Source of the DNA: CAVVZJ01 sp963752755
Lineage (GTDB): Bacteria > Planctomycetota > Planctomycetia > Isosphaerales > Isosphaeraceae
Length of the DNA stretch: 64,000 nucleotides
Reading direction: 5' to 3'
Assembly (NCBI GenBank): GCA_963752755.1
Contig: CAVVZJ010000001.1
Location: 1,488,001 to 1,552,000 of the forward strand
Part shown: positions 1-7,809 of the stretch, one piece after another
Position numbering within the stretch: the first letter of the stretch is position 1
Layout: each line of letters opens with the position of its first letter
Position numbers and translations under genes: made by a program
Notes under the pieces: model-generated
Database searches by the model: none
Told to the model about the DNA's origin: nothing
What the model saw: the letters and a program-made list of their open reading frames with translations, nothing else

Positions 1-687
1 AGGCCGCGGCAGTTCCGGGGGATGGCCCTGCTGCACCGGCCGAACCGGGCCTGCCTGAATTTCGAGGAGATCGTGGACGGCAAGCCGCGGTTCCATGAGC
101 GGATCGTGGCGACCGGCGACGAGGTCTATCACTTCCAGGGGCCGACCAAGCAGGTCTTCGTCTATCCGCTGGCGGAGGACCAGCGGCGCCGGGCGCTGGA
201 GGAGGGCCCCTTGCCGTTCATGTTCAACATGCGAGCGGCCGCGGCCAAGGAGCGTTTCCAGATGGATCTGCTCCAGGAGCTGGCCGCCACCAAGGAACAG
301 CCGGCGCGAAGTTTGATTCGCATCATCCCGCTGCTCCGGATCGACCGCGAGGAATACATCGAGGCTCGGGTGGTGCTCAATCTGGAGACGTTCCTGCCGA
401 TGGCGCTGGTGCTCACGTTGCCCAACGGCAAGGACTCCAAGACGTTCATCTTCAACAAGATCGAGCGCAACGGCCAGAACAACCCGGCCACCCGCGAGAA
501 CAACTACAACGGCAAACTGATGGCGGCCGACTTCCAGAAGAACTACGGCTACAAGGTGATCATCAATCCCGACAGCCTTGGAGCCGAACAACCCGCCGCT
601 CCGGCCGGAGCCCGGCTTCCGTCGGCGAACCGTCCGGCTGCTCAGCCGGCGATGCGTCCGGGAGCGGCCTCGGGACGTCGGAACTGA
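1..687 (+). CDS. TIGR03009-like planctomycete protein, 5' end outside window
   Basis: The frame is open from base 1, so the N-terminus (presumably with a signal peptide) lies upstream; the first internal ATG is at base 22. The visible part reads like the planctomycete TIGR03009 domain, a LolA/LolB-like outer-membrane-lipoprotein-carrier fold. It has an A-L-L-H-R-P-N-R-A segment, a 'TGDEVYHF' strand, a 'PFMFNMRAAAAKERF' segment and a late 'LNLETFLPMALVLTLPNG' strand. The C-terminal 40 residues are low-complexity Ala/Pro/Arg and probably disordered. The biochemical role is unknown. Family assignment is by motif recall; that it is a real gene is clear from the protein-like composition. Confidence 0.7.
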   Translation, partial: RPRQFRGMALLHRPNRACLNFEEIVDGKPRFHERIVATGDEVYHFQGPTKQVFVYPLAEDQRRRALEEGPLPFMFNMRAAAAKERFQMDLLQELAATKEQPARSLIRIIPLLRIDREEYIEARVVLNLETFLPMALVLTLPNGKDSKTFIFNKIERNGQNNPATRENNYNGKLMAADFQKNYGYKVIINPDSLGAEQPAAPAGARLPSANRPAAQPAMRPGAASGRRN

Positions 688-719
688 TACGGAATGGCCT
701 GGATCGGTTGCCCTTGCCA

Positions 720-759
720 GGAGTCGGCCCGACTTCCGTCGGTCAGTCGGGCCGACTCC
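720..759. terminator. Perfect 15-bp hairpin after the TIGR03009 gene
   Basis: Left arm GGAGTCGGCCCGACT and right arm AGTCGGGCCGACTCC are exact reverse complements around a 10-base loop. It starts 33 bases after the stop codon, so it is probably a terminator without a T tract. A shortened relative of the same sequence lies at about 47606-47634 behind the AGCS symporter gene. Confidence 0.6.
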
Positions 760-799
760 GGTTTCGAAACGTGGCGATTCCGTAACCATTCCGAGGATC

Positions 800-826
800 G
801 GTGCGTCGTCGAAGACGCGACGCACC
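800..826. repeat. Short hairpin, 9-bp stem
   Basis: GGTGCGTCG pairs exactly with CGACGCACC across a 9-base loop TCGAAGACG. The loop and flanks resemble the larger inverted repeat at 27477-27545, which also carries a TCGTCGAAGAC core. It could be a second termination hairpin or a small dispersed palindrome. Confidence 0.4.
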
Positions 827-1178
827 CGACACTGGGGGCCATCACCGGATTCGGCGGAACGATGACGCGATTCCAAACAAGCCGGTAGGATTCGCGTCGC
901 GGGACCGACCGGGACCACGAGATCGGCCGGGGAACTCCGTGCCGGAACGACGTCCTCCCGAGCCTGGCTTGCGGGGGTCGCGGTGAAGTGGAGGGAAGAG
1001 TCGGAAGGCGGGTTCCCGGTGTCGCTTCGAGACGGGTTGGTCAGGAAGGACGCCGGGTGGGTGATCTGTCGCGAGAATGCTCACCAGGCGGTGGTAGGGC
1101 AACCCACTGCCCGCGGGGGGGAGTGGCGTCGTTCTCGTTACAGATCGAGCAATCATCCTGACGCGGTCGTGCTGCAAA

Positions 1179-1207
1179 TTGACTCGCCTTCACCGCGGGC
1201 TTATAAT
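1179..1207 (+). promoter_or_regulatory. Sigma-70-type promoter for nfeD
   Basis: TTGACT at 1179-1184 and a perfect TATAAT at 1202-1207 are separated by 17 bases. Transcription would begin near 1214, leaving an untranslated leader of about 160 bases before the nfeD start at 1375. This is one of the best consensus promoters in the window. Confidence 0.7.
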
Positions 1208-1374
1208 CCCGCGGGTGGGAGGCACCCCACCGAACCCCTCCCCCCGCCCTCTGCGCCGCGACGCCGGGCGGTCCCGACGGCCGAACGAGGCGTCCCCTCG
1301 ACGCCGCGAACTCCGGAGCGTCGGCCGCGGCAGGATGTGGCAGCGGTTCAACCGGAGGGAGTCCTCAACTAGTC

Positions 1375-3562
1375 ATGTCCAGATCGCTCTGCGCCTTGAT
1401 CCGACTGGCGACGCTCCTGGGCCTCGCCGCGATCGGCCTGGGACCCACCCCCGCGCAGGAAGCAAAAGCGCCTGCCGAGGCGAAGACGGACGGCCAGTTC
1501 TTCACGATCACTGAGCCGATCACCGACGCGGTCATCGAGGAAATCCGCCTCTCAGCCAAGCCTTACGTCGACCGGCTGGCCGAGAAGGGGGTCCGGCCGA
1601 TCCTCGTCTTCGAGTTCCTCCCGGGGGATGCTCAGCCCGGGCAGACGTCGGCGGGCAATGCCACCGACCTGGCCGATTTCCTCTCCCTGGAACTCGGCGG
1701 AGCCGAACAGACGATCGCCTACGTGCCCAAGCCTCTCCGCGGCTACGCCACGCTCGGCGTCCTGGCCTGCGACGAGGTGGTCATGGGAGAGCAGGCGAGC
1801 CTCGGGCCGATCGCTCCCGAGGGCCAGCCGATCAGCGACGCGGCCCGTGGCATGGTCAACACCCTGGCCAGTCGCAAGGGTCGCGATCCCGACTTGCTGC
1901 TCGGCATGCTGGAGCCGTCACTCGACCTTCGCGAAGTGCGGACGGCTGACCGGCAGGTCCACTTCGTGCTCGCCGAGAACCTGGATGCGTTCCGCAAGAC
2001 CCACCAGGTGCTCAACGATCAGCCTGCCTGGGAAGGGGGGCAACGGGGTGTCCTGACGGCCGAGCGGGCCCGGGACCTGAACTTTACCAAGCTGCTCGCT
2101 CGCAGCCGTTCCGAGATCGCCGAACGCTACAACCTGGCCAACGCGTCCGACGACCCGACCCTCGGCGGCCCGATCCGGCCCGTCCTGATCCGGATCGAGG
2201 GGCCAATCGACACGGTCAAGGAGTCGTACCTCCGGCGCCGGATCGGCCAGGCGCTCAGTGGTGAGGGAGTCAATCTGATCGTCTTCCACCTGGTGAGCGA
2301 GGGCGGCCTGGTGGACCCGTCGGAGCACGTCGCAACGGCGATCGCCAGCCTGAGGCGGCAGGGGGTCAAGACGATCGCCTACGTCGATCAGGCGATGGGC
2401 CTGGCGACGCTCGTCGCCCTGGCCTGCGACGAGATCATCATCGACCGCGACGGTAGGATCGGCGACGTGACGCGATCGGTCGGTGGCGGCGGTGACGTCG
2501 TGGCGATCGACGAGGGGATGCTCTCGGTGCTCTCCGACATCGTGGCCGACCTGGCTCAGGAGAAGTTTCACCCGCCAGCGATCGCCCGGGCGATGGTCGA
2601 TCCGTCGATCGAGATTGTCGAGGTGAAGGACACGCAGGCCGCTGGGGTCATTTACCTGACCCGCACCGAGGCGGAGTCGGACCCCATGCGCTTCGAGATC
2701 GGCCGCACGATCAAGGCGAAGGGGGACGTCCTGACGCTCGAATCCCGCGAGGCGCTCTCGACTCGGTCTGGCACGGAAGTCGTCGGAGTCGATCGAGGCC
2801 TGGCTGAAGGCCAACGGCCTGAGCAAGATCCGCGTCTCGGAGCCGACGTGGGTCGACTCACTGGTGGCCACGCTGAACACGCCCTGGATGAGCTGGCTGC
2901 TCCTGTTCATCGGGATCTTCATGCTGATCCTGGAGCTGAAGCTGCCGGGCGTCGGCCTGCCGGCGATCACCTCGGCGCTGGCGTTCCTGCTGTTCTTCTG
3001 GGGGCACTACCTGGGCGGCACGGCGGATCGGCTGGAGATCATGCTCTTTCTCGTGGGCCTGATCTGCCTGGCGCTGGAGCTGTTCGTCTTCCCCGGCTTT
3101 GGGGTCTTCGGGGTCAGCGGCATCCTGATGGTCTTGATCAGCGTGGTGATGGCGAGTCACACGTTCATCTGGCCGACACAGGATTACGAGTATCGGCAGA
3201 TGGGCCGGACGTTGACGCAGATGACGCTGACGATCGTGGCGGTGGTGGCCGGTGCGATCGTGCTCGGGCGCTATTTCCCGTCGTTGCCGTTCTTCCGGCG
3301 GATGATCCTGGTGCCGGAGCCGGCGGGCGACTTCGCCGAGGCGCCCGGGACAAAGCCGGCCTTTGACCCGGAGACGAGCACGCTGTTCTTCCTCGTCGGC
3401 GAGCGGGGACGCACGACGACGGTCTGTCGGCCGAGCGGCAAGGCGCGCTTCGGCGAGCTGCTGGTGGACGTGACGGCCGACGGGTTCTATGTCGAAGCGG
3501 ACACGCCGGTCGAGGTGGTCGAGGTCCGCGGCTCGCGGGTGTTCGTCAAGCGGCTGCTCTGA
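1375..3562 (+). CDS. nfeD: NfeD-family membrane protein with two ClpP-like domains (one frame break)
   Basis: Long-form NfeD protein, a membrane partner of flotillin-like FloA. It has a signal peptide (residues 1-27), two tandem ClpP/crotonase-like domains, several membrane helices ('MSWLLLFIGIFMLILELKLP' onward), and a C-terminal OB-like domain ending in 'VEVVEVRGSRVFVKRLL'. The two parts are in different frames. One extra T at about 2757 breaks the reading; removing it joins '...SREAL' to 'RLGLARKSSESIEAWLKANG' without loss. Active NfeD proteases have a serine in an ASAG-type motif. Here the second domain reads 'YVDQAMGLATLVALACDE' and the first 'YATLGVLACDEVV', both without that serine, so catalysis looks unlikely. 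The gene sits upstream of a second nfeD and floA. Confidence 0.85.
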
Positions 3563-3719
3563 GCGGAGCGGTCCAGCGTGGTCTCGACCCTCGTGACGGC
3601 GGGAGGCGACGCGCCGGCCGATCAGTGTGCGCGGGCGTGCAAACCATTGGCGTCCGGCCCAGGGGGGCGTAAACTAGGCAAAGGGTTCGGGGACCGTCGT
3701 CGAGGCAACCGAGAGAGGC

Positions 3720-4238
3720 GTGTCGATGGGAACGGAGCTGGTCTGGCCGAGCCTCTGTCTGGCCGTCGGCCTGTTGCTCCTGTTCGCCGAGGTCTTCGTG
3801 CCCTCGGGGGGCCTGATCGGCTTTTTGGCTCTCGGGTTCCTGGGAGTCAGCCTCTACCTGGCGTTCACGACGACGGCTTACGGCCTGGTCTTCGTGATCC
3901 TGATGGGCATCCTGCTGCCGATCTCGCTGGCGCTGGCGGTCCATCTGTGGCCCAAGACGCCGATGGCGAAGTACATGTTTCTGAGTCCGCCGGAGCCCGA
4001 GGAGCTCGTGCCGGACTCGCAACACCTGATGCTCGAGCACCTCATCGGCCAGTTCGGCCGGGCCTTGACCCCACTCCGGCCGACCGGCCTGGTGGACTTC
4101 GACGGCCGTCGGCTGGAAGGACTCTCGGAGGAGGGCTTGATCCCCGCCGGCTCGCTGGTGCGGGCCGTGCAGGTTCGCGGCGGACGCCTGATTGTCCGCG
4201 TGGCCGACGTGCCGGCACTCGACGACGTCGCGACCTGA
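3720..4238 (+). CDS. Short NfeD-like membrane protein
   Basis: About 170 residues: two or three hydrophobic helices ('LVWPSLCLAVGLLLLFAEVF', 'LIGFLALGFLGVSLYLAF', 'VFVILMGILLPISLALAVHL') followed by a soluble C-terminal domain. The motif 'LIGQFGRALTPLRPTGLVDF' and the ending 'VRAVQVRGGRLIVRVAD' are typical of the NfeD OB-fold domain. Translation can start at GTG 3720 or ATG 3726; the purine-rich GAGAGAGG upstream fits ATG 3726 better. It lies between the long nfeD and floA, so the three probably form a membrane microdomain operon. Confidence 0.85.
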   Translation: MSMGTELVWPSLCLAVGLLLLFAEVFVPSGGLIGFLALGFLGVSLYLAFTTTAYGLVFVILMGILLPISLALAVHLWPKTPMAKYMFLSPPEPEELVPDSQHLMLEHLIGQFGRALTPLRPTGLVDFDGRRLEGLSEEGLIPAGSLVRAVQVRGGRLIVRVADVPALDDVAT

Positions 4239-4327
4239 ACCGACCGACTCTGATCCGATCGCAACGCCGGTGTCTGCGGGGCCTCACCCCCCGTCAGCCT
4301 GGCGAACCTAGCCGAAGGAAATCCCCG

Positions 4328-5410
4328 ATGATGTTCCACCTCCTGGCCCAGTTTCCCGGCGGCGACGAGGCCTCCAAGTTCACCGTGCCGCTGTTGATCT
4401 TCGGCGGCGTCGTCATCCTCTTCGCCTTCGTCCTGTTCGTGCTGTTTGCGAAGTATTTTAATCTTTGGATTCAGGCAAAGACCACCCAGGCGAACATCGG
4501 CCTGCTGGACCTCGTCGGCATGACCTTCCGCAAGGTCAACCCGAACATCATCGTCCGCTCGAAGATCATGGCGATCCAGGCGGGCCTGACGGAGAAGGAC
4601 GGAGTCTCGACCCGGAGCCTCGAAGCCCACTACCTGGCCGGCGGCAATGTGCCGAACGTTGTGCGGGCGTTGATCGCGGCGAACCGGGCCGATATCCCGC
4701 TGTCCTGGAAGCGGGCCGCGGCCATCGATCTGGCGGGCCGCAACGTGCTGGAGGCGATCCAGACGAGCGTCAACCCGAAGGTGATCGACTGCCCCGATCC
4801 GGCCAAGGGTCGCCAGACGGTGGACGCCGTGGCCAAGGACGGCATCCAGCTCAAGGCGAAGGCCCGCGTGACCGTGCGGACGAACATCGACCGACTCGTC
4901 GGCGGTGCCACGGAGGAGACGATCATCGCCCGCGTGGGTGAGGGGATCGTGACCACGATCGGCTCGGCCGAGAGCCACAAGATGGTGCTGGAGAACCCCG
5001 ACCTGATCTCCAAGCGGGTGCTGGAGAAGGGCCTTGACGCCGGTACGGCGTTCGAGATCCTCTCGATCGACATCGCGGACATCGACGTTGGCGACAACAT
5101 CGGCGCCCGGCTCCAGGCCGACCAGGCCGAGGCCGACGTGCGGGTGGCTCGGGCCAAGGCCGAGGAGCGTCGGGCCTTTGCCGTGGCGCTGGAGCAGGAG
5201 CAGATCGCGGCCGTGCAGGAGAACCGGGCCAAGCTCGTCGCGGCCGAATCCGAGGTGCCGCTCGCGATCGCCGACGCCTTCCGCAAGGGCAACCTGGGCG
5301 TTACCGACTATTACAACCTGCGTAACATTCAGGCGGACACCGAGATGCGGTCGTCGATCGCCGGCGCCGGCGTGGCCAACTCGCGACGTGAGCCGACCGT
5401 GTCCCAGTAA
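4328..5410 (+). CDS. floA: Flotillin-like protein FloA
   Basis: Flotillin-like scaffold of bacterial membrane microdomains, about 360 residues. One N-terminal membrane helix ('FTVPLLIFGGVVILFAFVLF') is followed by the SPFH-like region. The family signature is clear in 'GLLDLVGMTFRKVNP', 'LEAHYLAGGNVPNVVRALIA', 'GKGRQTVDAVAKDGIQLKAK'-type stretches and the Ala/Glu-rich heptads (about residues 260-300) that mediate oligomerisation. The start ATG 4328 (or adjacent 4331) follows AAGGAA at 4315-4320; the frame is open further upstream, but that part has no family similarity. It follows two nfeD genes, the usual FloA partners. Confidence 0.95.
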   Translation: MMFHLLAQFPGGDEASKFTVPLLIFGGVVILFAFVLFVLFAKYFNLWIQAKTTQANIGLLDLVGMTFRKVNPNIIVRSKIMAIQAGLTEKDGVSTRSLEAHYLAGGNVPNVVRALIAANRADIPLSWKRAAAIDLAGRNVLEAIQTSVNPKVIDCPDPAKGRQTVDAVAKDGIQLKAKARVTVRTNIDRLVGGATEETIIARVGEGIVTTIGSAESHKMVLENPDLISKRVLEKGLDAGTAFEILSIDIADIDVGDNIGARLQADQAEADVRVARAKAEERRAFAVALEQEQIAAVQENRAKLVAAESEVPLAIADAFRKGNLGVTDYYNLRNIQADTEMRSSIAGAGVANSRREPTVSQ

Positions 5411-5465
5411 AGCGACGGCCCGGTCAGTCCGGGCTTCGACGCCCCCGGGGAGCTGCAAGCGAACG

Positions 5466-6077
5466 ATGAATAACAATGTCGATGCCCTGTTCAAGCTGCT
5501 GGTCCCGGCCATCTTTCTGGTGCTCTGGGCGTTGAACCAGCTCTTCAACAAGGAGAACCAGGCGCAGCCGGGCCGCCCGGGCAGTAGCCTTGGCCCGCGA
5601 CCCGGAAGCCCAAACGCTCCCCGACCTGCGCCCGGTTCCACACGCCCGGAGATTGCCGATCCGAAGAATCCGTACGCCGCCAATCGATCGGCGCCGCCAG
5701 CGGGCAAAGATGACGAGATCGTGATCCTCCGGTCCGAGACGGTCCGGCCGCCCGCCGGATCGTCCCGGAGGAACGCTCGGTCCCGGACGAGTCGCACGAG
5801 CCAGTCGCCCAATGGGGTGCGATCGGGCCGGTCGTCGAGCGAGCCGAGGCGCGAGTCAACCGGAACGCGATCGCAGTCGGTGCCGATCCCGATCTCGCCC
5901 TCGCAGTCCACGCCCTCAGGCTCCCCGCTCCTGATCGGTGTGGCGGCGCCGCTCAGTGCGGCCGATGTTCAAGGCTCCATGTCCGATCGCGAGCGCATCC
6001 GCGAGGCGATCCTCATCAATGAGCTGCTCCAGCCGCCCCTCGCGTTGCGAAGGCGACGGCGAGCCGGAGGCCGCTGA
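5466..6077 (+). CDS. Small membrane-anchored hypothetical protein downstream of floA
   Basis: A 203-residue protein with one N-terminal hydrophobic helix ('ALFKLLVPAIFLVLWALNQL'), a long Pro/Ser/Arg-rich linker (about residues 35-165), and a compact C-terminal segment 'DRERIREAILINELLQPPLALR'. The linker is probably disordered, and the C-terminal helix looks like the conserved functional part. It starts 55 bases after floA and is likely cotranscribed. By recall, planctomycete FloA operons often carry such an anchored protein with this type of C-terminus; no function is known. Confidence 0.65.
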   Translation: MNNNVDALFKLLVPAIFLVLWALNQLFNKENQAQPGRPGSSLGPRPGSPNAPRPAPGSTRPEIADPKNPYAANRSAPPAGKDDEIVILRSETVRPPAGSSRRNARSRTSRTSQSPNGVRSGRSSSEPRRESTGTRSQSVPIPISPSQSTPSGSPLLIGVAAPLSAADVQGSMSDRERIREAILINELLQPPLALRRRRRAGGR

Positions 6078-6397
6078 GCCAGGTCGCGGGCGACGCTTCG
6101 ACGCCTCTGGATCTCCAGAGGCCGTCACGAAGCCGATGGTGAAGTGATCCCGAAGACGGCCGAGAGTCCTCAACGAAGGGGATTGTTGGCCGTTTTCCTT
6201 CAGCCCTCCACACCGGCGCGACGATAGGACGAATGGACAACTGGAGTCCCTGCCGTTCCCTCCGACGGCGAGATGCACCCGGTTCACTTCGATTCGAACC
6301 GGGCGAAACCCCAGGGAAGGGGTCGCGACACCCGAGCGGTGTCGTCTTCCACGAGCCATTCCAAACGATCCCTGGGCGCTGACTGCCGGAGGTGTTC
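6078..6397. other. 320-base intergenic region
   Basis: No gene, long hairpin or convincing promoter is seen. The GGAGG at 6388-6392 at the end of this stretch is the ribosome binding site of the thioredoxin/YHS gene. Confidence 0.5.
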
Positions 6398-7342
6398 ATG
6401 TCTGATCGCCAGTCACGGACCCGACAGGTTGTCTTCGGGCTGGGCCTGCTCGCGACCTGGTTGCATTCCCCACTCCTCGCCGAAGATTCCGCGATTCCCT
6501 GGGAACCCGAGTACGAGCGGGCCGCGACCCGTGCCCGGGAGCAAGGGCGACCGCTCTGGGTCCACTTCACCGGCCCCTGGTGCGGTTCATGCCGCCAGAT
6601 GGAAGCCACCACGTTCGTCAGCACGCCCGTGATTCGGCTGGCGCGTGAGCAATTCGTGAGCGTTGCGGTCCGGTCGGACCTTCGGGAAGACCTTGTCGGT
6701 CGGTTCGGTGTGACCGGCTTGCCAACCGACGTCATCCTGGCCCCGGACGGTCAGGTGCTCGCCCGCGAGGTCGGCTACGTCGATCCGCCGAACTTCGCGG
6801 TTTGGCTCCGGGAGTCGGCCGGACGCTGGGAGACCGCGACGCCGCAACCGCGTCGGAAGCTGGGGCTGAGTGGCTATTGCCCGGTGAGCCTCGTGCGGAG
6901 CGGGGTCCTGCGGCCTGGCCAGGCGACGGTGACAGCGCACTACGATGGGCGGCGATTCCGGTTCGTCGATCCCGAGGCGCGGGAGGCGTTCCTGAAGGAG
7001 CCGGAGCGTTATCTGCCAGGGGACGGGGGGCATTGCGTCGTGCATCGGGTGGACGAGGGACAGGAGGTTCCCGGGGACCCACGGTTCGGGGTTTACTACA
7101 AAGGGCGGCTGTACCTCTGCGCCGACGCCCTGTCGCGACAGCGCTTCGCCGAAGACCCGGATCGCTATGCCCAGGCCGAACTGGGGGGCGAGGGCTACTG
7201 TCCCCATTGCCGCGCGATCGCCGGGCGACTGGTCAAGGGTCGATCGCAGTTCTCACTGATGCACGAGGGGCGTCGGTATCTATTCCCGGACGCCGACCAC
7301 CGCGAGGCGTTCCGATCGGCGCCGGATCGCTACCTGAGGTGA
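6398..7342 (+). CDS. Secreted thioredoxin-like protein with three YHS-type modules
   Basis: 314 residues: a signal peptide ending near 'LLAED', a thioredoxin-like domain (about 35-145) with the redox pair C62-G-S-C65 and the cis-proline of 'GLPT', then three similar modules at about 156-206, 211-258 and 265-313. Each module has a Cys (GYCP, GHCV, YCPHC), an aromatic strand such as 'VYYKGRLYLC' and a closing 'F..DP.RY' motif, which is the look of YHS metal-associated domains. ATG 6398 is preferred because GGAGG lies 5 bases upstream; an in-frame GTG at 6392 overlaps that site. Probably an extracytoplasmic thiol or metal-handling protein. Confidence 0.75.
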   Translation: MSDRQSRTRQVVFGLGLLATWLHSPLLAEDSAIPWEPEYERAATRAREQGRPLWVHFTGPWCGSCRQMEATTFVSTPVIRLAREQFVSVAVRSDLREDLVGRFGVTGLPTDVILAPDGQVLAREVGYVDPPNFAVWLRESAGRWETATPQPRRKLGLSGYCPVSLVRSGVLRPGQATVTAHYDGRRFRFVDPEAREAFLKEPERYLPGDGGHCVVHRVDEGQEVPGDPRFGVYYKGRLYLCADALSRQRFAEDPDRYAQAELGGEGYCPHCRAIAGRLVKGRSQFSLMHEGRRYLFPDADHREAFRSAPDRYLR

Positions 7343-7809
7343 TTGACGGGCCGACTCGTGAGAGGCCAAACCGGAGCCGGCGAACCGCGGCTCTGGTTCG
7401 CTTCAGTGCGTTGGCTGTCGGCCTCGTTGGTCGGATCACGAACAAGAGAGAGGGACGGGTGGACCACCGCCCGTCCCTTGTTCGCGCGATCGGCAGGAGC
7501 GGCAGTCCGTCTTGAAGGATTTTGAGGTTATCGATTATTCTGGAAGTCTCCTGAGAATGGCCTACCTCCCTCAGCGAAGGATCGCGCCTGTTGAGGTTCT
7601 GGGGCGAATGGCGTCGCCCGAGTCCCCGTCCTAGAGTTTCACGAACCCGACGTCCACCGATCGAGACTCAACGCGGAGCCGTCCCGGCGACGCTCACCGT
7701 GGAAGTTCCAGAAATCGTGTGACCGCGGCCCGGCCAACGCCATGAGGGCGGCCGACCGGGGGTAGCCCGTGGCATGCGATACGGCCCCGAGCCCGAGGAG
7801 AAGAGCCCG
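7343..7809. other. 467-base intergenic region
   Basis: No gene is seen. It contains the terminator hairpin at 7438-7485. The TPR gene frame is open back to 7774, but the start at 7810 is preferred. Confidence 0.5.
7438..7485. terminator. Two-part terminator hairpin
   Basis: AGGGACGGG at 7451-7459 pairs with CCCGTCCCT across a 10-base loop. After a small internal bulge the outer arms CGAACAA and TTGTTCG extend the stem. It lies about 100 bases after the thioredoxin/YHS stop. Confidence 0.6.

Larger units (their letters stand above)
688..1374. other. 687-base intergenic region
   Basis: No convincing gene is present. Short overlapping open frames on both strands have no conserved features. The region holds two hairpins (720-759 and 800-826) and a strong promoter for the downstream nfeD gene (1179-1207), which are listed separately. 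Confidence 0.6.

Noticed and set aside
3878..5911. A 677-codon reverse frame over nfeD2 and floA
   Set aside because: Antisense of floA; the forward protein has full family motifs.
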